DNA of 15,719 nucleotides from a bacterium (GTDB taxonomy: Bacteria; UBA9089; UBA9088), in the NCBI GenBank assembly GCA_003498085.1, contig DNCM01000099.1, forward strand, positions 1 to 15,719, written 5' to 3'. Both the position numbers and the translations under genes were made by a program. Under the pieces are notes generated by a model, which had not been told where the DNA came from, ran no database searches, and saw only the letters and a list, made by a program, of their open reading frames with translations. Positions 1 through 7,785 of the stretch are shown here, piece by piece; the first letter of the stretch is position 1; the number at the start of each line of letters is the position of its first letter.

Positions 1-22
1 TGACTAAAGACTGAATAGTTAC
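1..22. mobile_element. Terminal inverted repeat of a probable IS66-like element (element extends to the left)
   Basis: Bases 7-22 read AAGACTGAATAGTTAC. The reverse complement of exactly these 16 bases is present at 15500-15515, at the other edge of the window and in inverted orientation. A terminus of the form GTAA...TTAC is typical of IS66-family ends (family knowledge), and a transposase-like reading frame with a CxxC motif follows the right-hand copy. I infer that position 22 is the outer edge of an IS whose body lies to the left of the window. No transposase sequence is visible on this side, so the call rests on the match to the right-hand copy. Confidence 0.5.
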
Positions 23-27
23 GAAAT

Positions 28-2013
28 ATGAAAAAAGAGATGGTGAAAGACGAAATAGAAAATCTTAAAGAACTTATAAGGTATTACGACTACAAGTACT
101 ACATTGAGGGACAGCCGGAGATATCGGACTACGAATATGACATGCTTGTTAAGAAACTAAAAGATCTCGAAGAAAAGTATCCAGAGTTTATAACAGGAGA
201 TTCTCCAACACAGAGGGTCTCTGGATTTGTTCAAGAGGAGTTTAGCCATGTAAGACATAAAATTCCAATGCTTTCCCTCGATAATGCATACTCTTTCGAT
301 GAACTTGATGATTTTATAGAAAGGGTAAGGAAAAATCTTAGGTTCATCCCTGAATTTACCGTTGAACTTAAGATAGATGGCGTTGGTGTCTCTTTGATAT
401 ATGAGAAAGGCATATTTACCCGTGGAATAACAAGGGGAGATGGAACAACCGGTGATGATATCACACTAAACCTAAAGACTATTTCTTCCCTTCCACTAAA
501 ACTCCTTGGAACACCGCCAGAATACCTTGAGGTAAGAGGAGAGGTTTACCTTACAAAAAAAGGATTTTGTTTGATAAATGAGGAAAGGATCAAAGAAAAC
601 CTTCCTACATTTGCAAGCACAAGAAATGCCGCTGCTGGCTCCTTACACCTACTTGACCCAAGGGAGGTCACAAGAAGGCCATTGAGGATATTTTTGCATA
701 CATTGGCAGAGTCGTCATTTCCATTTCAAACTCATCATGAGGCATTAAAAAGCTTTTTGAAATTTGGTCTTCCAGTTGAACCAAATTTTTCCCTTACAAA
801 GACAGCTGCAGAAATAAAGGAATATTGTAAAGTCTGGGAGAATAAGGCAAAAGACCTTGACTATGATACAGATGGTGTTGTTGTAAAGGTAAACTCTTAT
901 GAATACCATAAAAGACTTGGCTGGACATCAAAAGCACCAAGGTATGCAGTAGCATTCAAATTCACACCAGAACAGGCAACAACAAAGCTTCTTGATATAA
1001 AAATCCAAGTTGGAAGGACAGGATGTTTAACGCCAGTTGCAATCCTTGATCCTGTCAGGCTTTCTGGTGCAATCATATCAAGGGCGACATTGCACAACGA
1101 AGATGAGGTAAAGAAAAAGGATATAAGGATTGGAGATAGTGTAATCATCGAACGCTCTGGCGATGTCATCCCAAAGGTTATTGTTTGTATTCCAGCAAAA
1201 AAGAGGAATCTTCCATTTTCTTTTCCTAAGACCTGTCCTGTATGTGGTGCACCTGTTGTAAGGAAGGAGGAAGAGGCAAGGAATTATTGCACAGGGATGA
1301 ACTGCCAAGCTCAATTGAAAAGGAAGATAGAGTATTTTGCATCAAGGCCCTGTCTTGACATTGAGGGCTTGGGGGAGAAAAATGTTTCTCAGCTTGTTGA
1401 TTGTGGCCTATTAAAGAAGATCCAGGATATCTATACCCTAAAAAAGGAAGACATAGTTAATCTTCCAAGATGGGATGAGAAGTCTTCCAAAAACCTCATA
1501 GACGCAATCAAAAGGAGCAAGAAGATGCCATTGAATAGGCTTATCTGTGCATTAGGTATCCCAAATATAGGCTCTGCGACCAGTAAAGTTTTGGAAGAAA
1601 GGTTTGGTTCTTTGAGGAACCTCATGAATGCAAGTTACGAAGAGCTCATATCTATAAATGAGATAGGAGAAAAAACTGCTGTTTCCATAATCCAGTTTTT
1701 AAGTCAGGATGATGTAAGTAAGCTCATCGAGGATCTGGAGGTATTTGGTGTCTGCATGGAGGCAGTAAAAGAGGAAAGACCACTTCCATACAAAGATATA
1801 ATCGTCGTTATTACAGGGACAATTCCTGGGATGACAAGGGATGAAATAAAGGCTAAGTTTGAAAGTTTAGGTGGAGTTGTCTCTGATAGTGTATCGAAGA
1901 AGATAAGCTATCTTGTCGTTGGAGAGGAACCTGGCGAGACAAAGCTAAAAAAGGCAAAAGAGCTAAATATTCCAATTATTAATGGAGAGGAATTCATAAA
2001 GAAATTTTTGTAA
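28..2013 (+). CDS. ligA: NAD-dependent DNA ligase LigA
   Basis: Seals 3'-OH/5'-phosphate nicks in duplex DNA during replication and repair, using NAD+ as the adenylate donor. At 661 residues it is full length. An N-terminal Ia-like region carries the YYDYKYYI and DYEYD motifs for NMN binding (about residues 19-37). The adenylation domain has the KIDG motif with catalytic Lys115. OB-fold, a four-cysteine zinc finger (CPVC, then YC and NC, near residues 404-427), helix-hairpin-helix repeats and a C-terminal BRCT domain (about 590-661) follow. The ATG at 28 is the first possible start, but no convincing Shine-Dalgarno precedes it. ATG at 40 or GTG at 43 are alternatives. The apparent IS end finishes at base 22, so the native promoter and ribosome binding site are probably displaced. 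The 3' end overlaps the convergent dehydrogenase gene by 20 bases. Confidence 0.97.
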   Translation: MKKEMVKDEIENLKELIRYYDYKYYIEGQPEISDYEYDMLVKKLKDLEEKYPEFITGDSPTQRVSGFVQEEFSHVRHKIPMLSLDNAYSFDELDDFIERVRKNLRFIPEFTVELKIDGVGVSLIYEKGIFTRGITRGDGTTGDDITLNLKTISSLPLKLLGTPPEYLEVRGEVYLTKKGFCLINEERIKENLPTFASTRNAAAGSLHLLDPREVTRRPLRIFLHTLAESSFPFQTHHEALKSFLKFGLPVEPNFSLTKTAAEIKEYCKVWENKAKDLDYDTDGVVVKVNSYEYHKRLGWTSKAPRYAVAFKFTPEQATTKLLDIKIQVGRTGCLTPVAILDPVRLSGAIISRATLHNEDEVKKKDIRIGDSVIIERSGDVIPKVIVCIPAKKRNLPFSFPKTCPVCGAPVVRKEEEARNYCTGMNCQAQLKRKIEYFASRPCLDIEGLGEKNVSQLVDCGLLKKIQDIYTLKKEDIVNLPRWDEKSSKNLIDAIKRSKKMPLNRLICALGIPNIGSATSKVLEERFGSLRNLMNASYEELISINEIGEKTAVSIIQFLSQDDVSKLIEDLEVFGVCMEAVKEERPLPYKDIIVVITGTIPGMTRDEIKAKFESLGGVVSDSVSKKISYLVVGEEPGETKLKKAKELNIPIINGEEFIKKFL

Positions 2014-2851
2014 TCTCATCCTTTATTATTTTTGACGAGATGGAAAATGCCTCTTTTTCTTTTTGAGACAATTTAAGCTCTGGATAGTCCAAAATTCCCT
2101 CTTTCCCAACAACTGTAGGAATACTTATTGCTATATCGTCGATAACTGAACTTATAGGAAAAACTCTTCTTTCATCAAGCAAAACTGATTTTGCAACATC
2201 AGATATTGCCATACCAACAGCCCATCCACAGCCACCCTTTTTCCTTATAAGTTCTGCTCCAGCACTTTTTACCTTCTTGATTATCTCGGTATCATCAAAA
2301 GAGACAAAAACCATTGAATCGCCATGTTCACCTATCACTATACTGTCTTTTTTTTCTTTCCCTTCCCTATTCATAAAAGACCAAAGCCTTAAGGTATCAA
2401 GGTACGTTCCAAGTCCAAAGACTTTTTCCTTTTTAAATCCCGATATTTTAAAAGAAAAATATGTCAGGATATCAACAGGATTTGTCACAACAAGAAGGAT
2501 ACAATATTTATTGATAGATGCAATTTTCTGAACGATTTCTTTTGTCAACGAAAGATTCTTCCTTGCAAGATCAAGTCTTGTCTCCTCTGGTTTTCTCCTT
2601 GCTCCAGCTGTTATTATGACAAGAGGGCAGTCGGAAAGGTCTTCGTAATTACCAGAAATTGTAATCGTTGGTTTAGCAAATAAGGTTATTGCCTGATTTA
2701 TATCCTCTGCTTCACCCTCTGCAAGCTCTTCTATTACATCGATAAGGATAATTTCCTTTGCATACCCACAATTTGCAATGCAAAATGCAGCTGTTGAGCC
2801 AACCCTACCTGCCCCAATTATTCCTATCTTTTTTTTAAGTTTATTAGCCAA
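1994..2851 (-). CDS. mdh: Malate/lactate dehydrogenase family protein, probably malate dehydrogenase
   Basis: NAD-dependent 2-hydroxyacid dehydrogenase of the LDH/MDH superfamily, probably interconverting malate and oxaloacetate in the cytoplasm. Visible are the Rossmann motif GAGRVG (residues 13-18), the acidic LID that favours NAD over NADP, Asn124 in VTNPVD, Asp152 and Arg155 in LDTLR, and the catalytic GEHGD His176. The specificity loop reads AGARRKPEETR. Arg86 falls where LDHs have Gln102 and MDHs have Arg, which favours a dicarboxylate substrate, although the rest of the loop is LDH-like. At 285 residues it is somewhat short for the family. The start codon is TTG (2849-2851), overlapping the end of rplD by eight bases, so it is probably translated by coupling as the last gene of the ribosomal block. 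Its stop lies inside the 3' end of ligA on the opposite strand. The family is certain; malate rather than lactate is inferred from one residue. Confidence 0.88.
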   Translation of the reverse strand: MANKLKKKIGIIGAGRVGSTAAFCIANCGYAKEIILIDVIEELAEGEAEDINQAITLFAKPTITISGNYEDLSDCPLVIITAGARRKPEETRLDLARKNLSLTKEIVQKIASINKYCILLVVTNPVDILTYFSFKISGFKKEKVFGLGTYLDTLRLWSFMNREGKEKKDSIVIGEHGDSMVFVSFDDTEIIKKVKSAGAELIRKKGGCGWAVGMAISDVAKSVLLDERRVFPISSVIDDIAISIPTVVGKEGILDYPELKLSQKEKEAFSISSKIIKDEITKISL

Positions 2852-3464
2852 CCAATTTTTCTTTCAATTTATCTACTGCTTTTTTTGTCAGAACAATCTC
2901 GTTATGTGAAAGAACATAGTATGAACAAAGATTATCATAAAGTACAGAATGAATATTCGGGATATTCCTTAATCCTATAGTAAAATTAGGATTTTTTTCA
3001 TGGAGGATAAACAGTGGTTTCTTTAAGGAAAGCTTTGAAATTATCCCTGCAACAATTTTTGTCTTTCCTTTTTTTATCTCTAAACTATCAAGAACCATTA
3101 TTTTTCCTTCCTTTGCTTTAAGGGAAAGTGATGAGATCAAAGCGATCTTTTTTATCTTCTTTGGTATTTTTATCTTATAACTCCTTAGAACAGGACCAAA
3201 AACAACACCGCCTTTTCTCCATAACGGACTTCTTATTGAGCCGACCCTTGCCCTTCCAGTTCCCTTTTGTCTCCAAGGTTTTCTTCCACTTCCAGAAACC
3301 TCTCCTCTTGTCTTTGTCTTTACTGTTCCCTGCCTTTGGTTTGCAAGGTATGCCTTTGTTGCCTCATAAATTGTATTTTCGTTTATGGGTTGTGCAAATA
3401 TCTCATCTGGAAGCTCTATCTCCTCTTGCTTTTCCCCCTTTATATTTATGACATCTACCTTCAT
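2844..3464 (-). CDS. rplD: 50S ribosomal protein L4
   Basis: Large-subunit protein that binds 23S rRNA domain I and lines the exit tunnel with its extended loop. Its 206 residues match the usual length. The hallmark stretch around residues 45-80 is present, with QRQGTVKTKTRGEVSGSG and then the KPWRQKGTGRARVGS motif and PLWRKGG. The start ATG (3462-3464) overlaps the rplC stop as TAATG. In most bacteria rplW (L23) follows L4; here a dehydrogenase gene follows instead. In enterobacteria L4 represses its own operon by binding the S10 leader, but no leader is visible here because rpsJ overlaps fusA. Confidence 0.97.
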   Translation of the reverse strand: MKVDVINIKGEKQEEIELPDEIFAQPINENTIYEATKAYLANQRQGTVKTKTRGEVSGSGRKPWRQKGTGRARVGSIRSPLWRKGGVVFGPVLRSYKIKIPKKIKKIALISSLSLKAKEGKIMVLDSLEIKKGKTKIVAGIISKLSLKKPLFILHEKNPNFTIGLRNIPNIHSVLYDNLCSYYVLSHNEIVLTKKAVDKLKEKLVG

Positions 3465-4096
3465 TAGTTTTGGACTTTAGACTTTAGACTTTGTATTTTC
3501 TTAATCACTACAAGCCCTTTTGGAGGACCAGGAACAGCACCCTTAATAAGGATGAGATTCTTTTCAGAAACAACCTTTACAACCTTTAAATTTTTTACTG
3601 TTGTTTTATATCCGCCCATCCTTCCAGGCATCCCTGTATTTTTCCAAACCCTTGATGGAAATGAAGATTGACCACTCGAGCCAATAACCCTTCCGAACAT
3701 TGAACCATGTGTTGCGAAACCACCAGAAAAACCATGTCTTTTTACAACACCCTGAAACCCTTTTCCTTTTGATGTTCCAGTTACTTTGACTATATCGCCT
3801 TCTTTGAAGATATCCACTCCTATTTTTTGTCCAATTTCATAACTAGAAGGGTCATCTTCTCTAAATTCCATAATATATTTCTTCGGAGAAATCCTTTGTT
3901 TTTTAAAATAACCTAAAAGTGGTTTGTTTGCTTTTTTGGTATCTTCATAACCAAGACAGATAGCAGAATAGCCATTTTTCTCCTTTGTTCTTATATCAAC
4001 GACAAAGCAAGGACCAGCAGATACTGCTGTTACTGGAATAACAGTTCCGTCTTCCTTTATTACCTGTGTCGTTCCAATCTTTCTTCCTAACATCAT
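3464..4096 (-). CDS. rplC: 50S ribosomal protein L3
   Basis: Primary 23S rRNA-binding protein close to the peptidyl transferase centre. The 210 residues show the family hallmarks: MLGRKIGTTQV at the N-terminus, the GTSKGKGFQGVVKRHGF loop near the middle, and the C-terminal NLILIKGAVPGPPKG motif. The gene begins ATGATG, giving two adjacent possible starts, and overlaps the rpsJ stop as ATGA. A GGAG lies upstream within rpsJ. The last nine or so codons, after VVIKK, are formed by a seven-base tandem repeat and encode a tail (QSLKSKVQN) that I do not recognise as part of normal L3. Confidence 0.97.
   Translation of the reverse strand: MMLGRKIGTTQVIKEDGTVIPVTAVSAGPCFVVDIRTKEKNGYSAICLGYEDTKKANKPLLGYFKKQRISPKKYIMEFREDDPSSYEIGQKIGVDIFKEGDIVKVTGTSKGKGFQGVVKRHGFSGGFATHGSMFGRVIGSSGQSSFPSRVWKNTGMPGRMGGYKTTVKNLKVVKVVSEKNLILIKGAVPGPPKGLVVIKKIQSLKSKVQN
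3473..3492. repeat. Seven-base tandem repeat, nearly three copies, in the 3' end of rplC
   Basis: GACTTTA is repeated twice in full and then as GACTTT on the + strand. It supplies the last sense codons of rplC on the minus strand. The array is directly visible. Its origin, as a dispersed extragenic repeat or a local slippage product, cannot be decided from one copy. Confidence 0.85.
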
Positions 4097-4401
4097 TTTT
4101 TTATCTCCACATCAACTCCAGCCGGAAGGTTGATATCCATTAAAGCAGATATCGTCTCATTTGTAGGTTCTACAATGTCAACGAGTCTCTTGTGAACTCT
4201 GATCTCAAACTGCTCACGAGATTTTTTGTCGATGTTTGTTGATCTTAAGACTGTATATCTAGAAATCTTTGTTGGAAGTGGGATTGGTCCAACAATCTTT
4301 GCCCCTGTCTTTCTTGCTATTTCAGCTATCTCCCTTGTTGAGTAGTCAAGAACCCTGTGATCATAAGCCTTAAGCTTTATCCTTATTCTTTCTTCTTTCA
4401 T
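4093..4401 (-). CDS. rpsJ: 30S ribosomal protein S10
   Basis: Small-subunit head protein, also known as NusE, a transcription antitermination factor. The 102 residues match the family exactly, including KLKAYDHRVLD near the start, the GPIPLPTKISRYTVLRS loop in the middle, and HKRLVDI. The ATG overlaps the fusA stop as ATGA and is preceded, inside fusA, by a clear AAGGAG ribosome binding site. The classic order is fusA-tuf-rpsJ; here tuf is missing between the two genes. Confidence 0.98.
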   Translation of the reverse strand: MKEERIRIKLKAYDHRVLDYSTREIAEIARKTGAKIVGPIPLPTKISRYTVLRSTNIDKKSREQFEIRVHKRLVDIVEPTNETISALMDINLPAGVDVEIKK

Positions 4402-6482
4402 TTTATAAACTCCTTTTGAAGTTCACTTGGTACTTCATTATAATGAGAAAATTCCATTGTGTATATTCCCCTTCCTTGGGTTAATGAACGAAGAACGGTT
4501 GCATATCCAAACATAGATGAAAGTGGAACATTAGCCTTTATTATCCTTCCATCACCAAGAAGTTGTATCTCTTGAATACATCCCCTTTTTGAAGTTAAAT
4601 CACCAATCACATCTCCAAGATATTCTTCTGGAATTGTAACTTCTATCTTCATTATTGGTTCAAGTAGAATTGGATCTGCTTTTCTCATTCCATCATGAAA
4701 TGCAATAATTGCCGCATTTTTAAATGCAAGTTCAGACGAATCAACCTCATGGAATGAACCATCAAACAAGGTAACTTTTACATCAACAACGGAAAATCCA
4801 GCCAATACACCATTTGTTGATGCTTCCTCTATCCCTTTTTTTATAGCGGGAATGTACTCCTTTGGAATCTTTCCACCAACTATCTTGTCAACAAATTCAA
4901 TACCAACCCCTGGTTCTGCTGGTTCCATTGTGATTACAATATGTCCGTATTGACCACGACCTCCAGTCTGCTTTATATATCTTCCTTCTACCGTTACACT
5001 CTTTTTTATTGTTTCTTTATAAGCAACCTGTGGTTTACTTGTCCTAACCTCAACTCCATATTCACGTAAAAGCCTATCGACCATTATCTCAAGATGCAAT
5101 TCTCCCATTCCCCAAATAATACTTTCTCCTGTTTCGGTATCATAGCTCATCCTAAATGTTGGGTCTTCACCACAGAGTTTTTTCATACAAGAACTCATCT
5201 TTTCCTCATCTTTTATTGTTGCAGGAGTTACTGCCATTGAGATTACAGGCTCTGGAACATGCATAGACTCAAGGACTATTGGGTATTCTTTTTTACAAAG
5301 AGTATCCCCTGTAGTTGAAATTTTAAGCCCAACAACTGCACCGATTTCACCACTGTAAAGCCTTTCCACCTCTTCTTTCTTATTTGCATGCATCCTAAAA
5401 ATCTTGATTATCCTTTCTTTAACATCCTTCGTTGAATTATATACAACTGTGCCTGTATCTAGGTAGCCAGAATAAACCCGAATATAAGAAAGGTTTCCTA
5501 CAAATGAATCTTGTGCTAGTTTAAATAAAAGGGCCGATAACGGCTCATCGTCTTGGGCAAGCCTTTCTTCATATTCATTTGTTTGTGTGTTAATTCCAAC
5601 AATCGCAGGAATATCTACTGGTGATGGAAGGAAGTCAACAACTCCATCCAAAAGTGGTTGAACACCTTTATTTCTAAACGATGCACCGCAGAAAACAGGA
5701 AATAATTTGCAAGAAATGGTTGCCTTTCTTATTACTTGTTTTATCTCAAAGGGAGATATAGGTTGTTCAAATAGGTATTTTTCCATCAAGCTTTCATCGC
5801 ATTCTGCTACTTTTTCAATAAATAAATTATGAAAACTATTAACCTTATCTACAAAATGCTTTGGGATATCTTTTTTTATTACCTTTGTTCCCTCTTCATC
5901 TTCCCAAACAATAAGCCTCTTTTCTATAAGGTCGATAACACCAAAAAATTCCTCATTTTCAAAATATGGTATCTGAACCGCAATAGGATTAGCAGAAAGC
6001 CTTTCTTTCATCATATCTATTACCCTTTGAAAATCAGCACCCGCTCTGTCCATTTTATTAACAAACGCAATTCTTGGAATACGGTATCTATTTGCCTGGC
6101 GCCATACTGTCTCTGACTGTGGTTGAACACCACCAACAGCGCAGAATATTGCAATTACACCATCTAAAACACGGAGGCTTCTTTCAACCTCAATGGTAAA
6201 ATCAACATGACCAGGGGTATCAATGAGATTTATCTGATGTTCCCTAAAGAAGCAGGTTGTTGCTGCAGATGTAATTGTAATCCCCCTTTCCTGTTCTTGC
6301 TCCATCCAGTCCATAATCGTTGTCCCCTCATCAACCTCTCCAATTTTATATGTTTTTCCTGTGTAGTAAAGAATTCTCTCTGTTGTCGTTGTTTTTCCTG
6401 CATCTATATGGGCCATAATCCCGATATTTCTAACTTTATCAATAGAAGTTTGTCTTTTCATATTTTTCAAAGAATCAATCAT
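4398..6482 (-). CDS. fusA: Translation elongation factor G
   Basis: GTPase that drives mRNA-tRNA translocation on the ribosome. With the start placed at 6480-6482 the protein has 694 residues, the usual length. The G1 motif AHIDAGKT is at residues 24-31. The switch I region with RGITI, the DTPGH (G3) and NKMD (G4) motifs, and the C-terminal domains IV and V with GGRGQYGH and GYATVLRSLTQGRG all follow. An upstream ATG at 6594-6596 would add 38 hydrophobic residues encoded antiparallel to nothing but in a second frame of rplJ, and has no family counterpart. The 6482 start has a GAGGA eight bases upstream and overlaps the rplJ stop by eight bases. It sits directly after rplJ, with rplL, rpoB, rpoC, rpsL and rpsG all absent from between. 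Confidence 0.98.
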   Translation of the reverse strand: MIDSLKNMKRQTSIDKVRNIGIMAHIDAGKTTTTERILYYTGKTYKIGEVDEGTTIMDWMEQEQERGITITSAATTCFFREHQINLIDTPGHVDFTIEVERSLRVLDGVIAIFCAVGGVQPQSETVWRQANRYRIPRIAFVNKMDRAGADFQRVIDMMKERLSANPIAVQIPYFENEEFFGVIDLIEKRLIVWEDEEGTKVIKKDIPKHFVDKVNSFHNLFIEKVAECDESLMEKYLFEQPISPFEIKQVIRKATISCKLFPVFCGASFRNKGVQPLLDGVVDFLPSPVDIPAIVGINTQTNEYEERLAQDDEPLSALLFKLAQDSFVGNLSYIRVYSGYLDTGTVVYNSTKDVKERIIKIFRMHANKKEEVERLYSGEIGAVVGLKISTTGDTLCKKEYPIVLESMHVPEPVISMAVTPATIKDEEKMSSCMKKLCGEDPTFRMSYDTETGESIIWGMGELHLEIMVDRLLREYGVEVRTSKPQVAYKETIKKSVTVEGRYIKQTGGRGQYGHIVITMEPAEPGVGIEFVDKIVGGKIPKEYIPAIKKGIEEASTNGVLAGFSVVDVKVTLFDGSFHEVDSSELAFKNAAIIAFHDGMRKADPILLEPIMKIEVTIPEEYLGDVIGDLTSKRGCIQEIQLLGDGRIIKANVPLSSMFGYATVLRSLTQGRGIYTMEFSHYNEVPSELQKEFIK

Positions 6483-6993
6483 TGCTTTTTTCCTCAGCAA
6501 TACTGGATAAAACAAAAACGAATTTTTGTATAACTCCAGAAAGAGTATAAACCAAAGAAGAAATTGGTGACTGAATTCCAGATATAACCTGGGCAATCAG
6601 AACCTTTCTTTCTGGAAGCCTTGCTATTTTTTCTACATCTTCCTTTTCTATCTTTTTATTTTTGAGAAACCCAAGCTTAATTGTTGGCTTTTTGTTTTTT
6701 TTAATGAAATCCAAAAGAACTTTACAAGAAGATACATCCTTTCCAAAAAGAAATGCCGTTGGCCCAAAAATTCTTTCTTCAAAAAAAATATCTAAATCCT
6801 TTCCTGCTCTTGCAAAAAGTCTATTCTTTGCAACCAAATACTTTGCATCTTCCTTTGCAAGCTCCCTTCTTAAATTTGTTATATCAGAAACAGAGAGGCC
6901 ACTCATATCAGTTAAGACAATTATCTCGCTTTCCTTAATTTTCTCCTTCAATGAGTCAACTATACGCTCTTTTACAATATGTGCTTGCTTCAT
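6475..6993 (-). CDS. rplJ: 50S ribosomal protein L10
   Basis: Base of the ribosomal stalk: it binds 23S rRNA with its N-terminal domain and carries L7/L12 dimers on its C-terminal helix. The 172 residues align well with the family: the VKERIVDSLKEKI opening helix, LTDMSGLSVSDITNLR, YLVAKNRL, and the FGPTAFLFG segment. The hydrophobic C-terminal helix with ISSLVYTLSGVIQKFVFVL is the probable L7/L12 docking site. The start overlaps the rplA stop as ATGA. Its usual partner rplL is not downstream but lies 3 kb away on the other strand, so the two stalk proteins are made from separate transcripts here. Confidence 0.97.
   Translation of the reverse strand: MKQAHIVKERIVDSLKEKIKESEIIVLTDMSGLSVSDITNLRRELAKEDAKYLVAKNRLFARAGKDLDIFFEERIFGPTAFLFGKDVSSCKVLLDFIKKNKKPTIKLGFLKNKKIEKEDVEKIARLPERKVLIAQVISGIQSPISSLVYTLSGVIQKFVFVLSSIAEEKSND
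6491..6495 (-). promoter_or_regulatory. Ribosome binding site that fixes the fusA start
   Basis: On the minus strand GAGGA stands eight bases before the ATG at 6480-6482, within the last codons of rplJ. It supports the shorter fusA start over the in-frame ATG at 6594-6596. Confidence 0.75.
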
Positions 6994-7691
6994 TCCAATG
7001 CTTTCTTTATAGACTTTGGGTCTATCTTAATCCCTGGTGACATTGTTGATGTTATCGTTATCGTTTTAATGTACTGGCCTTTTGCAGAAGACGGCCTTGC
7101 TTTTAAAACACTATCTACAAATGTAACAAAATTTTTGTATATCTTTTCGTTATCAAAAGAAACCTTTCCAATAGCAGTATGGACAATACCATACTCATCG
7201 CATCTATACTCTATCTTTCCTGACCTTATCTCGTTTATTGCCTTTCCAATTTCAAATGTTACTGTTCCCGACTTTGGATTTGGCATAAGTCCCCTTGGCC
7301 CCAAAATCTTTCCAATCTGACCAACAGATTTCATCATATCTGGTGTTGCAATACAGACGTCAAAATCTAAAAACCCTTTTTTAATCTTCTCAACTAAATC
7401 ATCGTCTCCAACAATGTCTGCTTTATACTCCTCTGCCTCTCTTGCTTTCTCACCTTTTGCAAATACAGCAATCCTTACTTTTTTTCCTGTTCCTTCTGGA
7501 AGAACACAGGTTGACCTAACCTGTTGGTCTGCATGTTTTGGATTAACTCCAAGCTTTATATGAACCTCAATACTCTCATCAAACTTAGATATTGCAAGCT
7601 TTTTAACAAGCTCAATCGCCTCCTTTGACTCATAAAACCTGTTCTTTTCATACATCCCTTCCTGTTCTTTCCTTCTCTTTGTAACCTTCAT
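6990..7691 (-). CDS. rplA: 50S ribosomal protein L1
   Basis: Protein of the L1 stalk, which helps release deacylated tRNA, and in several bacteria a translational autorepressor. The 233 residues match the family: a SKEAIELVKKLAISKFDESIE-type segment near residues 21-41, GVNPKHADQQVR, then GPRGLMPNPKSGTV at about 127-140, and a C-terminal TITSTMSPGIKID motif. The first ATG is used since L1 proteins normally start about this far ahead of the AIELVKK motif. It is the first gene of the overlapping seven-gene block. Only about 17 bases separate the promoter -10 box from the ATG, so there is little room for the L1-binding leader known in E. coli. rplK, its usual upstream neighbour, is missing. Confidence 0.98.
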   Translation of the reverse strand: MKVTKRRKEQEGMYEKNRFYESKEAIELVKKLAISKFDESIEVHIKLGVNPKHADQQVRSTCVLPEGTGKKVRIAVFAKGEKAREAEEYKADIVGDDDLVEKIKKGFLDFDVCIATPDMMKSVGQIGKILGPRGLMPNPKSGTVTFEIGKAINEIRSGKIEYRCDEYGIVHTAIGKVSFDNEKIYKNFVTFVDSVLKARPSSAKGQYIKTITITSTMSPGIKIDPKSIKKALE

Positions 7692-7708
7692 TTTACTTTA
7701 AATTAAAA

Positions 7709-7738
7709 ATTCTACAATAAATAAAGACTTTTTGACAA
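7709..7738 (-). promoter_or_regulatory. Sigma70-type promoter of the rplA-rplJ-fusA-rpsJ-rplC-rplD-mdh block
   Basis: Reading the minus strand, TTGTCA (7733-7738) and TAGAAT (7709-7714) are separated by 18 bases. Each box is one base from consensus. The expected transcript start lies near 7702, giving a leader of only about 10 bases before the rplA ATG at 7691. Nothing else in the 94-base gap to the upstream gene suggests regulation, and no terminator hairpin for the upstream gene is evident. Confidence 0.65.
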
Positions 7739-7785
7739 GAATTTTTTGTGCAAAATGATTTATGTTTTAAAAATCAATGACTTTC

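Noticed and set aside
1..12. Relation between the left IS end and the GACTTTA repeat in rplC
   Set aside because: The resemblance is a few bases only, with different spacing and orientation.
5829..6533. Plus-strand reading frames across fusA and other minus-strand genes
   Set aside because: They are low-complexity shadows of conserved genes with no ribosome binding sites or family motifs.
6483..6596. Longer fusA start at 6594-6596 adding 38 residues
   Set aside because: The extra residues are hydrophobic, unlike any EF-G N-terminus, and lie in a second frame of rplJ. The start at 6480-6482 has a GAGGA at good spacing and gives the normal protein length.
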